From Anomaloglossus baeobatrachus (taxonomy: Eukaryota; Chordata; Amphibia; Anura; Aromobatidae), in the NCBI RefSeq assembly GCF_048569485.1, contig NC_134354.1:339236643-339300642 (forward strand): 64,000 nt of DNA. The letters run 5' to 3'. How positions within the stretch are numbered: position 1 is the stretch's first letter; the number at the start of each line of letters is the position of its first letter. The notes under the pieces are model-generated. The model was given only the letters and a program-made list of their open reading frames with translations. It was not told the DNA's origin and did no database searches. The position numbers and the translations under genes were made by a program. Below are positions 1 through 10,626 of this stretch, piece after piece.

Positions 1-267
1 GTTCAATTTCTAAAACTGAACATGGACAAAACAGAATTCATAATCTTTCCCCCACCTCACTCTACCACTCCACCTGACCTATCCATCAAAGTTAATGGAT
101 GCTCACTCTCCCCAGCCTGTGTGCTCACAGCTTGAAGGTAACCCTTGACTCTGCTCTCTCCTTCAGGTCACATATCCAAGCCCTTTCCAATACTTGTCTA
201 CTCCAACTCAAAAATATTTCCAGATCTGTACATTCCTTGACTAAGAACCTTCAAACACTAGTGCATG
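1..267 (+). mobile_element. L2/CR1-type LINE, reverse transcriptase C-terminal part (left half, split by Gypsy)
   Basis: A plus-strand frame reads LNMDKTEFIIF and later TLDSALSFRSHIQALSNTC and LQLKNISRSV, which is the thumb and C-terminal region of an APE-type LINE reverse transcriptase. The sense frame breaks off in LQTLVH at the Gypsy insertion and resumes at 9745 as ALIISRLDY, the usual continuation of this motif in L2/CR1-like proteins. Scattered stops show it is an old, dead copy. The clade assignment (L2 rather than CR1 or a relative) is from memory of the 3' end and is less certain than the LINE call. Confidence 0.75.
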
Positions 268-1340
268 TGACTCGCCCACCCCAGGGTTATGGGACACCCG
301 GTGGCGGGCCGGACTAGTCCGGTGGTAGTCAGTGGTGGCTGGGCCCGGCTCCGTGGCCCTGGTGGGTGTCACTAAAATATGTGGCTTGGTGAATAAAGTT
401 GGTGTTCGTGACGCCACCTGTGGTCTGCGGCTATTAAGCCGCCGCTACTGTGTGAGGCCTCCGGGGTGATGTTATAGCAGCAATGGTGGTACTGCTCCAC
501 ACAGGTGGAGCGGAGCCCCGGGGACACTGTTAGTGCTCGTGGAAGTCTATGAGGTTGTGTGGCTAACACGGTGCAGGGCCGACAGGCAATGAAAGAACCA
601 GGCACAAACAACAGTCTCTTTACCTTTTCCTCTTTACTTTGGAAACAGTCCAGTCCTGGGAGACCGTTACAGGTGGTGATGGGGATCCGGTCGGCCTGGA
701 AGTACTTGGGGTGATCTTTCTGGCCAGCTGAGTATGAGGCCTACTCCTGTGCTTTTCTTTGTTATGATAGGACCCTGCTTCTCTGAATCCAGCAATGGCC
801 CTCTTGCTGCTGGGACAGATGGTACGTCCCTTTCCCTCTGTAGCAGGCTGCGCAGGCCCTCTCTCTGGTGCTACTCTGCTGGAGTCCACACCGGGCCTTG
901 ATGCTGCAGCTGTGCTTTTGGGATGTTTTTGGGCCAGGTGCTTGCAGCTCTCCTGCCCTTCGGATTCGGCTACCAGGGAGTATGTTTAAGCCCTGGTGGC
1001 CACAGACTCCGATGTCCGAGTCTCTCCACTGCCTCTCAGCTACTCCTGCTTCTCTGGGCCAAGCTACTCTAGCTCTAGGCCCCAGATTCACAGGACAGCT
1101 CACTCTGCGTCTGTTCACTTCTACTGCTCTCTACAGACTGACCACTACTTTCTCCCCCAGATCAGACTTAAGGGGATCCTCCCTGGAATCCCAGGTTCAG
1201 AGCTCCCTCTGCTGGCCGGAGGGAGAACTGCGTTGGATGTTAAACTTGCTGGCCAATGGACCTCCCAATTACCTCCAGGCTCAGCATTAACCCTTTGGAA
1301 GGGCAATGCTGTTGTGGCGACCAGGTCCTGGGGCGCCACT
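268..1340 (-). repeat. Gypsy 3' LTR
   Basis: This is nearly identical to 8672-9744 at a constant offset of 8404 bp. In the element's own orientation it starts TGGCGCC (preceded by a variable TG) and ends GAGTCA. It carries the GTGACGCCACC segment (410-420) that recurs in all related solo LTRs in this window. Being downstream of integrase on the minus strand, it is the 3' LTR. Confidence 0.93.
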
Positions 1341-1847
1341 CTCCCCCTTAGTTAAATTCAGTACTCCCGGACTGTGGAAACAAACACAACATGTTACAAC
1401 ATCTCATCCCATTATGGGAGGCGCATTACTTAAACGTTACAAACTTAAACACTACTATAAGAGTCCAGTGTGGCTCCCTGCCGGGTGTCCATTACACTGC
1501 TCCATGGGGGACCCGCCGCGATCAAACCCCCAACGTAGGCTCTGGGCGTGCGTCAGAGCATTGATGACCCCACTCTATGCACGCCGGACGGGTTTTTCTT
1601 CAGGGGTGTTGAGCACACGGGTGCTAACTATGAACAATTTAGGTGTTGGCCACCCATAGTCCATTGGCCCAATTGTCCATTTACTTAATCGCCTAAGACA
1701 AAAAAGCATTTTATACACAACATTACAGACATTTCACATAACTATTTACATTCTGTTAGGTATTTTACTTTCTATGTTCTATACCTTGGAGGGGGCTGTC
1801 CCCGAGTGCTACGTTGGGACCGGCGTAGCTCTGGGGTTTGTCCCTGA

Positions 1848-3179
1848 CTACTTAGAGTGTCTGCCCCCCCCCATGTGATTGGTAGGCCTAACCCTGACAG
1901 GGATACATGTCGGTTGCCTACGGGATCTCAGATTCGCCAAGGGTACGGCAGGTTCACCACTGGCAGGGGGTTGAACCTCCTGTTCCACTGCTGGCGTGTC
2001 ACCTCGTGTTGGAGCGGCCGGTTCTTTAGGTGGATCTGGAACCTCTTCTGTTTCTGGCTCGACCAACTGCGGGAACGTCAAGACTGGTACCACTATGGCA
2101 TTGTTTATTCGGGTCCAAGTTTTGGGGAATTTTCCAAGGATTGTTTGGATCATTTCTTCCTCTTTTTCTTGACTTTGGGGACTTTCTTGTACTTCTTCTA
2201 CTTCTTTTTGGGTTCTGCACCGTTCAGGGCACGCTTTCAGGTGGTCCCGAGAAACTGCTTGATAGGTCTTGCCTTCATCCTTGCTTATGAGGCATACCTT
2301 ACTATTGTCAAAGTTGGAGGGGATAATGGTGTAGGGCTCGTTTTCCCACTGATCATCCAATTTATGCGTCCTCCGCTTCTTCTTGAGGGCTTGTTCTCCA
2401 GGTGCTAAGGGAGTTGCTGGGGCTGTTTGATTGTAATGCTGCTCTTGTCTCGTTCTTGCTTGAGACAGGCTTCTCTGTACGCATTCCTGGACCTTACGGT
2501 ACCGCTGCTGCCGCTCTGTATCCCAATCCTCTATTTCCTGAACCGCCTCAGGTGACACAGTCCCCATCTCAAAGTCTACAGGTAACTTGCCAGGTCTGGC
2601 TCGCATCAGGTAAGCAGGGCTGCAGTTGGTCGAATTTACCGGGATATGGTTGTACAAGTCTACCAGATCTGGTAACTTTTCTGGCCATTGGTTTCTTTCT
2701 TCCAAAGGTAGAGTCTTGAGCATGTCAATAACCACATGGTTCATCTTCTCGCACAATCCATTGGTTTTGGGGTGGTACGGTGTGGTTCTGATTTTCTTAC
2801 AACCGTACATGTTACAGAACTCTTGGAACACTTTTGCCTCGAATGCAGGACCCTGATCAGTCAGTACCCTTTCAGGGTAACCGTGAGGTCGACAAAAGTA
2901 GGCCTGAAATGCTCTCGCTGCTGTTCTGGCTGTCTGGTCCTTCACGGGCACTACTACCAGGAAACGAGAGTAATGGTCCACAATGGTGAGGGCGTACACA
3001 TAGCCTGACCGGCTTGGTGTTAACTTCACGTGGTCCAGGGCCACCAACTCCAGGGGCTGCTTCGTGACAATTGGCTGTAGGGGAGACCTCTGGCTGGCAT
3101 CATCTTTCCGCCTCAGGTTACACGGACCACAGTCTCGGCACCACTTCTCGACTGTCTTTCTCATGTGCACCCAGTAGAA
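1848..3179 (-). pseudogene. Gypsy integrase region
   Basis: The minus-strand translation has the integrase zinc-binding part (WCRDCGPCNLRR) followed by the catalytic core (VALDHVKLTPSRSGYVYALT, VLTDQGPAF, YHPKTNGLCEKMN) and a long proline- and glutamate-rich tail. In Ty3/Gypsy elements this enzyme joins the cDNA ends to host DNA. It follows RNase H directly in the usual pol order. It belongs to the broken element at 268-9744 and is described only as a fossil. Confidence 0.92.
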
Positions 3180-5625
3180 CTAATCACGGAGTAGGGTCTC
3201 CAACTTCTTCCACCCGAAGTGTCCTGCATTATCATGATACGCTGCTAGGACCATTGGAGCATCCCTCTGCGGAACCACTATCTGCCAGACGAGTTCATTC
3301 GTTCGCCAGTTGACATATCTCTTACAGAGCTTGCCTTGATAGGTGAACAGTCGTCCCCTCTCCTTCCACAACTGCTGGGCTTCTTCTGGAGCATCTGGGC
3401 CAAGATGAGTCTCAGCTTGTGCTAGCTTTTCTTTAACCAATCGCACGGCCGGGTCACCGTTCTGTGTCTCTTCCCAATTATGGTGGAGTAATGGGTTGAC
3501 CGAGACCTCGTGCTGGCTCGAGCGCTTCACTCCTACAGCATGCTCACATTGGGAAACACCTTGGTGATGGAAAGCCGGTAACTCTATCTCTTCGAGTTCA
3601 TCCAGGTCTTCTCCAGACTCGGGTAAGTGAGGCATTCTGGACAGCGCATCAGCATTGTTATTCTTCTTGCCAGCCCGATACTTGATGGTAAAGTCAAAGT
3701 TAGACAGCCGGGCCATCCATCGCTGTTCCAACGCACCTAACTTGGCTGTTGCCAGGTGTGTCAACGGATTGTTGTCCGTGAAGATGGTGAACCTGGCCGA
3801 TGCCAGATAGTGCTTGAAGCGTTCAGTCACTGCCCAAACAATAGCGAGGAACTCCAGCTTGAAGGAACTGTAGTTTTCTGGATTCCTTTCTGTGGGCCGA
3901 AGCTTCCTACTGGCGTACGCTATCACCCTCTCTCTGCCTCCCTGCACCTGGGACAGAACTGCTCCCAGTCCCACGTTGCTGGCGTCTGTATACAGTACAA
4001 ATGGCTGGCTGTAGTCAGGGTAGGCCAGAATTTCTTCTCCCGTGAGAGCCCCTTTCAGCCGGACAAAGGATGTTTCTAGTTGGCTGCTCCATTCAAATGG
4101 AGGGCTCTGCTTCTTAGCCTGCTTTGGCTGGCCCACCAGGAGATCTTGAAGAGGCGCTGCTATCTTGGTGAAACCATCAATAAACCTTCGGTAGTAGCCC
4201 ACCAGCCCAAGGAACTGCCGCACCTCCTTTACCGTGGTGGGTCTTGGCCAGTCCTTGATTACGGTGACTTTCTCCGGATCAGGTGCCACACCTTCTGCGC
4301 TGACCACATGACCCAGGTACTGTACCTTTGGCTTCAAGAGGTGACATTTGGACGGCTTTATCTTCAGGCCATATTTCGACAAGGACTCAAACACTTCTAC
4401 TAAGTGCCTCAGGTGGTCTTCATAAGTCTTGGAGTAGACTATGACGTCATCCAGGTACAACAGCACGGTTTCAAAGTTGTGGTGGCCCAAGCAGCACTCC
4501 ATCAACCTTTGGAATGTCCCTGGGGCGTTGCAGAGCCCGAATGGCATACAGTTGAACTCACAGAGGCCCATTGGTGTCGTGAATGCAGTCTTCTCCTTGT
4601 CCGCCTCTGCCACGGGAACCTGCCAATACCCACTGGTGAGATCCAAGGTGGAGAAATAGTTAGCTGACTTTAAGGCTGTTAGTGACTCCTCTATTCTGGG
4701 CAGTGGATAAGCATCTTTATGTGTAATGCGGTTAATTTGCCTGTAATCTACACACATTCTCATTGTACCATCTTTTTTCTTTACGAGCACTAGTGGAGCT
4801 GCCCAGGGGCTACAACTATCTCTGATAACCCCAGCCTCCTTCATTTCCCGTAACATTTCTTTGGCACGCTGATACTGTGCGGGGGGTACAGGGCGGTATC
4901 TCTCTTTAATGGGATGATGATCACCCGTGGGGATTTGATGTTTAACCCCTTTCACCCGCCCAAAATCTAGGGGGTGTTTGCTGAAGACCCGCTCGTACTC
5001 CTGTACCACCCGGTAAACCCCATGCTTTTGGTGTGAGGGGGTGGAGTCGGTGCCCACATGTAATTTTTGGCACCAGTCTTCCAGCTGCCCCTTGGAGCCA
5101 TTGTCTTCCGCCTGGTCGGACGGGATCAAGGGTTCCACTGCTTTGATGGTATTGTTGCTGACAGTGTACAGTTTTGCTACCGTGGCGTACCGGGGCAATT
5201 TGGCTTCCTCCTCCCCACAATTCAGGACACGGACGGGCACTCTCCCCTTGCGGACGTCTGCTACCCCTCTGGCTATCAGGACTCCAGGCCTACTGTCTGA
5301 ATACACCGGTTCTACCAAGGCATGGTAGTCCTGACCCTTGAGGCCTATTGCTGCCCGACACCATATCAACATTTCACTTCTTGGGGGTATTGCAATGGGG
5401 AGGGGGTCACTTACCCTCACAATGCCAATTTCTCCTCCGGCCAGCTCTACCTGCTGCCTCCTCATCAGGGCTCGGATCTCCCTCTGTAGGGCACGCTGCT
5501 GCCCGGAGCTGGCAGTTTCAGATGCCTGTTGCAACAAAATTATCACTTCGGCAATACAATTTTCTATCACATTTGTACCAATGGTTAGCAGTGGGTCAGA
5601 TTCTTTGCGATCAATATCTACAATT
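3180..5625 (-). pseudogene. Gypsy reverse transcriptase and RNase H region
   Basis: The minus-strand translation shows the Gypsy reverse transcriptase core (MRMCVDYRQINRIT, TPMGLCEFNCMPFGL, LLYLDDVIVYSKTYEDHL, FLGLVGYYRRFI) and then the RNase H domain (FVLYTDASNVGLGAVLSQ, IVWAVTERFKHYL, IFTDNNPLTHL). The end of the protease domain lies at its start, cut off by the nested DNA transposon. Order and motifs fit Ty3/Gypsy and not Copia or retroviruses proper. It is part of a broken element. Confidence 0.94.
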
Positions 5626-7072
5626 CACAGCACAACAATGTTTTTGCTACTGAGGGTAAAACATGTGTTCTTTACTAATTTGAACATGCTGATTCCAAAT
5701 ATGAACTCAGAATTTGCACAGCACGTCCAGATTTTGAGTTATACTTAGAAAAGGCCATACGCCTATTCAGGCAAAATGGTGTCTGCTTCTGTACTGATGT
5801 GAATGGGCTTATGCTAGAGTTGGGTTGTAGACATTTTCCAGATCAATGGAGACTGTTCATAGACTCTAGTAAAGCAAGCTTGAAAGCTGTTCTGTTGCAC
5901 AATGGCAATGAAAAGCCATCTGTCCCCATTGCACATGCGGTTGGAATGAAAGAGACCTATGCTTTTATGCAGCTCATTCTGAAATTGATTAAATATTCAG
6001 AACATCAATGGAACATTTGTGCTGACCTCAAAGTTGTTGCACTAGTCCTTGGTTTGCAGTTAGGTTACACTAAGCATATGTGCTTTCTGTGCCTATGGAA
6101 CAGTCGAGATGACAACAACCATTATAAAATTAAACGGTGGCCCAATAGAGATGAACATAAGATTGGTAAGCACAATGTTCAACACGAATCACTTGTCGAT
6201 CCACTTAAAGTTTATCTTCCACCTCTTCACATTAAACTAGGACTAATGAAAAATTTTGTAGTAGCAATGGATCGTCAAGGGAATGGATTTAAGTATCTGA
6301 AGGAAAAGTTTAGTGCATTGAAAACTGAGGCCAAACTCAAAGCAGGAATCTTTATTGGTCCTGAAATCCACCAACTAATCCATGATGAAATCTTCAAGAA
6401 AGAACTCACCCCACTTGAACTAACTGCATGGGATGCATTTATAGTAGTAGTTCAAAACTTCCTTGGAAACGAAAGAGCAGAAAACTATGCTGAACTAATA
6501 GACAATATGCTTCAAGCATACGAAATGCATGGTGCCCGAATGTCATTGAAAATGCATTTCCTACATTCACATCTTGACTTCTTTCCTCCAAATATGGGTA
6601 ATGTCAGTGACGAACATGGTGAGAGATTCCACCAGGACATTTCTACTATGGAAAAAAGATACCCAGGTCGCTTTAACCCCAACATGATGGGCGATTACTG
6701 CTGGTTTTTGCAACGGGCCACTAGGACCACTCACAAGCGCAAAAGCAAGTGCCTGAAGCACTTTTAAAAGTACTCTGCTGAGTTCAAGGCGATTTCTTAA
6801 GCTACTATAAGTGATTTTTAAGTTTTTTGGTTTATTTACCTATACTTCTTTTTCAATAAAAATGATAATACATGTTGTGAAACTGTGGGACATAACGATT
6901 CTGTATCTTTATTAATTGCTTATTTTAATTTTCACAAAAATTGGAATAACTTAATATCCTGACGTGCTACAAAAAAACTAACTTCAGATTTGGATTCAGC
7001 GCATTCGATTTAGTATAGCGCACATGGTTTTTGCCAAGTAGCAGACAAAAAGTGTTTATTTGTTGTGCTGTG
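5626..7072 (+). mobile_element. DNA transposon with imperfect terminal inverted repeats, nested in Gypsy
   Basis: The left end CACAGCACAACAA (5626-5638) is repeated inverted at 7060-7072. The similarity continues inward for about 45 bp with small gaps (around TTTTTGCTACT and ACATGTG). The enclosed 1.45 kb interrupts the Gypsy protease region and holds one plus-strand transposase-like frame and a polyadenylation signal (AATAAA, about 6855). I see no clear target-site duplication. The superfamily is not resolved. Confidence 0.72.
5715..6767 (+). CDS. Transposase-like protein of unresolved superfamily (N-terminally truncated)
   Basis: An open frame of about 350 codons runs without a stop to TAA at 6767. 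No convincing start codon is visible, and the frame is already open in the segment reading CTARPDFELYLEKAIRLF, so the N-terminus looks lost. Recognisable blocks are WRLFIDSSKASLKAVLLHNG, ICADLKVVALVLGLQLGY, CFLCLWNSR, PLHIKLGLMKNFV, LHSHLDFFP and SDEHGERFHQDISTMEKRY. I have seen this protein type as an uncharacterised repeated protein in many animals. The spacing of acidic residues (FIDSS, ADLKVV, DEHGE) suggests an RNase H-like DDE/D nuclease fold, but that is inference. It sits between inverted repeats, which fits a transposase. The long uninterrupted frame suggests recent activity of its family. Confidence 0.62.
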   Translation, partial: CTARPDFELYLEKAIRLFRQNGVCFCTDVNGLMLELGCRHFPDQWRLFIDSSKASLKAVLLHNGNEKPSVPIAHAVGMKETYAFMQLILKLIKYSEHQWNICADLKVVALVLGLQLGYTKHMCFLCLWNSRDDNNHYKIKRWPNRDEHKIGKHNVQHESLVDPLKVYLPPLHIKLGLMKNFVVAMDRQGNGFKYLKEKFSALKTEAKLKAGIFIGPEIHQLIHDEIFKKELTPLELTAWDAFIVVVQNFLGNERAENYAELIDNMLQAYEMHGARMSLKMHFLHSHLDFFPPNMGNVSDEHGERFHQDISTMEKRYPGRFNPNMMGDYCWFLQRATRTTHKRKSKCLKHF

Positions 7073-8399
7073 CCCCTGACATGGCAATTCTACCCACCCC
7101 ACTTTAATGGTTACTTCTTTGTACCCAATTTGAGGCAAGGGCTGACCATTACTGGCCACAATTGTTAAATCATCATCTGGGCCATGGTCAATGTCTGAAT
7201 CAGCCCAATATCTTTTGTACAGTTTATAGGGGATGGTTGTTACCTGGGACCCCGTATACTGGAGAGCATTCAAAGGGATCCCATCCAGCACAATAGGAAG
7301 GACCGGTCGTCCTCCCACATACTTGCTGCGGCTGGGGGTTGAGCCGGGCTTCCTTACACCTGGGGGTCGGCTCCTGGCCCCAGGCTCGGCCCATTTAAAG
7401 GACAGTGTCGTGCAATGTGGCCCGCCTGGCTGCAGCGGCGGCAGATCGGTTGTCCCGTTGAATCATACCGGTCTGTATCTCTGCCTCGGGTCGGCGGAAT
7501 CCTCCTCTGTCGCATCCATGGGACGTCATCTGGGCTGGAGGCCAACTCGATTCTTGCAGGTGATGGGGTCACTTGTAGAGACTGCACGGTCTTGGCAAGG
7601 GCAGCTACAGTTTTGGTCAGCTCCCGAACCTGCTGTCTGAGCTCTGCAGTGGGATCCTTTTCCAGGGACTGCGCCTCGGCCCCTGCAGCAGCTGGTGTTG
7701 CAGGCACCACCCCAGGGTACGTGATAGCAAGAGGCCGGAGGGATACTGGGTCATTTGGTGTAGATTCTCTCAGTACCCGGATGGCCTGGTCCTTAAACTT
7801 TGCAAAGTCCAGAGCAGGGTTCTGCAGGACCATGATACGCAGCTGGGTCCTGTGGGCATCTGACAGGAGCCCCTCTATGAACTGCTGAGTTAGGAGTTTG
7901 TGTTCTTCACGTACACTCTCTGGGTCCACCTGTTTAACTGCTTTCAGGGCCTCCTGCAAGTTTAAGGCATAGTCCCTTATGCTGTCTGTGGCCCGTTGTT
8001 TGCACCCAAAGAATCTCATCTTTATTTCTGCTGCGGTGCGGGTGTCAAAAGTATTCTTTAGCTTGGCCAGTATCTGGGTTGCTGTCCCTTTATCTGTATC
8101 AGGCCAGGACTTCACTTCCGCGCCGCGCCGGCTAGCTGCCCCATTAATATGCCCACCTTCTGGCTCTCAGTCAGAGGATATACCCGGAACAAGCTGTGCA
8201 GACTTTCTCTGAAGTCGCTCAAGGTATGGGACTCCCCGGAGTACTGCGGCAGCCACTCCGCTCCCGGGATGTACGGCATCGTGATCGGCATTACCGGCGC
8301 TACAGCGGGGGCTGGGGCGACGGCGACTGGGATTGCTTCGGCTGGTGCTGCGGCGTCTCGGGCTATGGCAGCCACCTGCCCTCCCTCCGAGTCGGACAT
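7010..8399 (-). pseudogene. Gypsy gag and N-terminal protease region
   Basis: The minus-strand translation begins near 8399 with MSDSEGGQV and an alanine/proline-rich segment, followed by a helical capsid-like domain (WLPQYSGESHTLSDFRESL, LEALKAVKQVDPESVREEH as short blocks) and a CCHC zinc knuckle (CRRCSQAGHIARHC). The beginning of an aspartic protease domain follows (VLPIVLDGIPLNAL). This is the nucleic-acid-binding structural protein plus protease order of Ty3/Gypsy. Breaks in this part are included in the estimate given for the whole element. The bases from 7010 to 7072 belong to the nested transposon. Confidence 0.85.
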
Positions 8400-8652
8400 C
8401 TTCCTCCCCCTTAGTGAACCTTACCAGGCTCCGTTCACTTTTCAAATTCCCTTCTGGGTCGCGCGGGGTTAACAGCGCTCTGCTCTGATGGCGCGCTCCC
8501 TTCGCGCTCTTTGTCAGGCACGCCCCCCTTCTTCCTGCGCTCAGCGGGGCTAATGGCGGCGGCAGTTTTCAAACAGTGAAACACGCAGTAACACAGTCTT
8601 TTAAGCGCAATTCTTCAGGCGCACAGTACCCGGTGGGACCGGGCACGAAATC

Positions 8653-8669
8653 CTGTTCGTGACGCCAAA
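8653..8669 (-). other. Primer binding site of the Gypsy element
   Basis: Three or four bases inside the 5' LTR the minus strand reads TGGCGTCACGAACAGGAT, starting with the TGG expected opposite a tRNA CCA end. It resembles the lysine-tRNA primer site TGGCGCCCGAACAGGGAC with small differences, so a lysine-like tRNA primer is a reasonable guess. The same 13-base core recurs inside the LTRs. Confidence 0.65.
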
Positions 8670-8671
8670 GT

Positions 8672-9744
8672 TGACTCGCCCACCCCAGGGTTATGGGACA
8701 CCCGGTGCCGGGCCGGACTAGTCCGGTGGTAGTCAGTGGTGGCTGGGCCCGGCTCCGTGGCCCTGGTGGGTGTCAGTAAAATATGTGGCTTGGTGAATAA
8801 AGTTGGTGTTCGTGACGCCACCTGTGGTCTGCGGCTATTAAGCCGCCGCTGCTGTGTGAGGCCTCCGGGGTGATGTTATAGCAGCAATGGTGGTACTGCT
8901 CCACACAGGTGGAGCGGAGCCCCGGGGACACTGTTAGTGCTCGTGGAAGTCTATGAGGTTGTGTGGCTAACACGGTGCAGGGCCGACAGGCAATGAAAGA
9001 ACCAGGCACAAACAACAGTCTCTTTACCTTTTCCTCTTTACTTTGGAAACAGTCCAGTCCTGGGAGACCGTTACAGGTGGTGATGGGGATCCGGTCGGCC
9101 TGGAAGTACTTGGGGTGATCTTTCTGGCCAGCTGAGTATGAGGCCTACTCCTGTGCTTTTCTTTGTTATGATAGGACCCTGCTTCTCTGAATCCAGCAAT
9201 GGCCCTCTTGCTGCTGGGACGGATGGTACGTCCCTTTCCCTCTGTAGCAGGCTGCGCAGGCCCTCTCTCTGGTGCTTCTCTGCTGGAGTCCACACCGGGC
9301 CTTGATGCTGCAGCTGTGCTTTTGGGATGTTTTTGGGCCAGGTGCTTGCAGCTCTCCTGCCCTTCGGATTCGGCTACCAGGGAGTATGTTTAAGCCCTGG
9401 TGGCCACAGACTCTGATGTCCGAGTCTCTCCGCTGCCTCTCAGCTACTCCTGCTTCTCTGGGCCAAGCTATTCTAGCTCTAGGCCCCAGATTCACAGGAC
9501 AGCTCACTCTGCGTCTGTTCACTTCTACTGCTCTCTACAGACTGACCACTACTTCCTCCCCCAGATCAGACTTAAGGGGATCCTCCCTGGAATCCCAGGT
9601 TCAGAGCTCCCCCTGCTGGCCGGAGGGAGAACTGCGTTGGATGTTAAACTTGCTGGCCAATGGACCTCCCAATTACCTCCAGGCTCAGCATTAACCCTTT
9701 GGGAGGGCAATGCTGTTGTGGCGACCAGGTCCTGGGGCGCCACA
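8672..9744 (-). repeat. Gypsy 5' LTR
   Basis: This direct copy of 268-1340 lies upstream of gag on the minus strand, so it is the 5' LTR. It is flanked on the right by CATG (9745-9748), matching 264-267. Confidence 0.93.
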
Positions 9745-10435
9745 CATGCCCTCATTATCTCCCGCCTGGACTACTCTAACTTGCTGCTCTGTGGCCTCCC
9801 TTCTAATACTCTTACTCCCCTCTAATCTATCCTAAATTCTGCTGCCCGACTAATCCACCTGTCCCACCCCCGCTAATCCCTAGCCTCTTCTCTCTGCCAA
9901 TCTCTTCACTGGCTTTCCATTGCCCAAAGACTCAGTTTTGAAACATTAACCGTGACATACAAGGCCAACCGCCATACATCTGTAACTTGGTCTCCCAGTA
10001 CTTACCTGCAAGCGACCTCCGATCTTCACAAGATCTACTTCTCTACTCCACTCTTATCTCCTCTTCACACAATCATACACAAAATTTCTCATGTGCATCC
10101 CCTATACTCTGGAACGCTCTACTCCAATGCATCAGACTCCTGGTTACCGTGGAAACTTTCAAAAGGAACCTGAACACCCACCTCTTAAAAGAAGAATACA
10201 ACCTGCAATAACCCTCAGTCCACCAAAGCATCTGACCCGCTCTACCCTCACCTACTGTATCCTCAACTCCTTCCCTGTAGACTGTAAGTAGTCGCCGGCA
10301 GGGTCCTCTCTGCTCCTGTACCAGTCTGTGCCTTGAAATGTTCAAGATTATTGTACTTGTCTATCTTTGCCCCTATTTCACTAAGCTTCATAGAATAAAT
10401 GGCACTATAATCATAATAAATAATAATAATTATAC
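9745..10435 (+). mobile_element. L2/CR1-type LINE, 3' end (right half)
   Basis: Translation resumes with ALIISRLDYSN and a LCGLPSNTL block, the C-terminal reverse transcriptase motif left unfinished at 267. The 3' untranslated part has GCAGGGTCCTCTCTGC, CTGTACCAGTCTGTGCCTTG and GAATAAATGGCACTATAAT, typical of amphibian L2-like 3' ends. It finishes in a short ATAATA repeat tail at about 10413-10435. Stops and frame changes are present throughout. Confidence 0.78.
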
Positions 10436-10440
10436 TGTGA

Positions 10441-10626
10441 ATAGTGGAGCTGTTGGCTCACCAAACTGTGTATAGAGGATCTGTGGGCACATCATACTGG
10501 GAATAGGGAGCTCTACCCATCATACTGTGTATAGGGGCGCGGTGGGCTCATGATACTGTGTATAGGTGACCTGTGGGCACATCACACTATGTATAGTGGA
10601 GCTGTGGGTCCATCATACTGTGTATG
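10441..10626. repeat. ~32-bp minisatellite, left part
   Basis: Degenerate tandem units built on CATCATACTGTGTATAG and GAGCTGTGGGCACAT repeat about six times. The array continues at 11698 after an LTR insertion. Confidence 0.85.

Larger units (their letters stand above)
268..9744 (-). mobile_element. Ty3/Gypsy LTR retrotransposon, full length, broken
   Basis: Two direct repeats of about 1.07 kb (268-1340 and 8672-9744) flank an internal region read on the minus strand in the order gag with zinc knuckle, protease, reverse transcriptase, RNase H and integrase, which is the Ty3/Gypsy order. A 4-bp target duplication, CATG, lies at 264-267 and 9745-9748. The LTRs differ at roughly a dozen positions (about 1%), so insertion was fairly recent relative to the surrounding repeats. 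The coding region is broken in about three or four places, and a DNA transposon (5626-7072) sits in the protease region. The element itself lies inside an older LINE. The stretch 1341-1847 between integrase and the 3' LTR shows no further gene. Confidence 0.93.

Noticed and set aside
868-1659. Open frames of 117-140 codons in and next to the LTR, repeated near 9272
   Set aside because: They lie within both LTRs in the antisense direction and are shadows of the LTR sequence.
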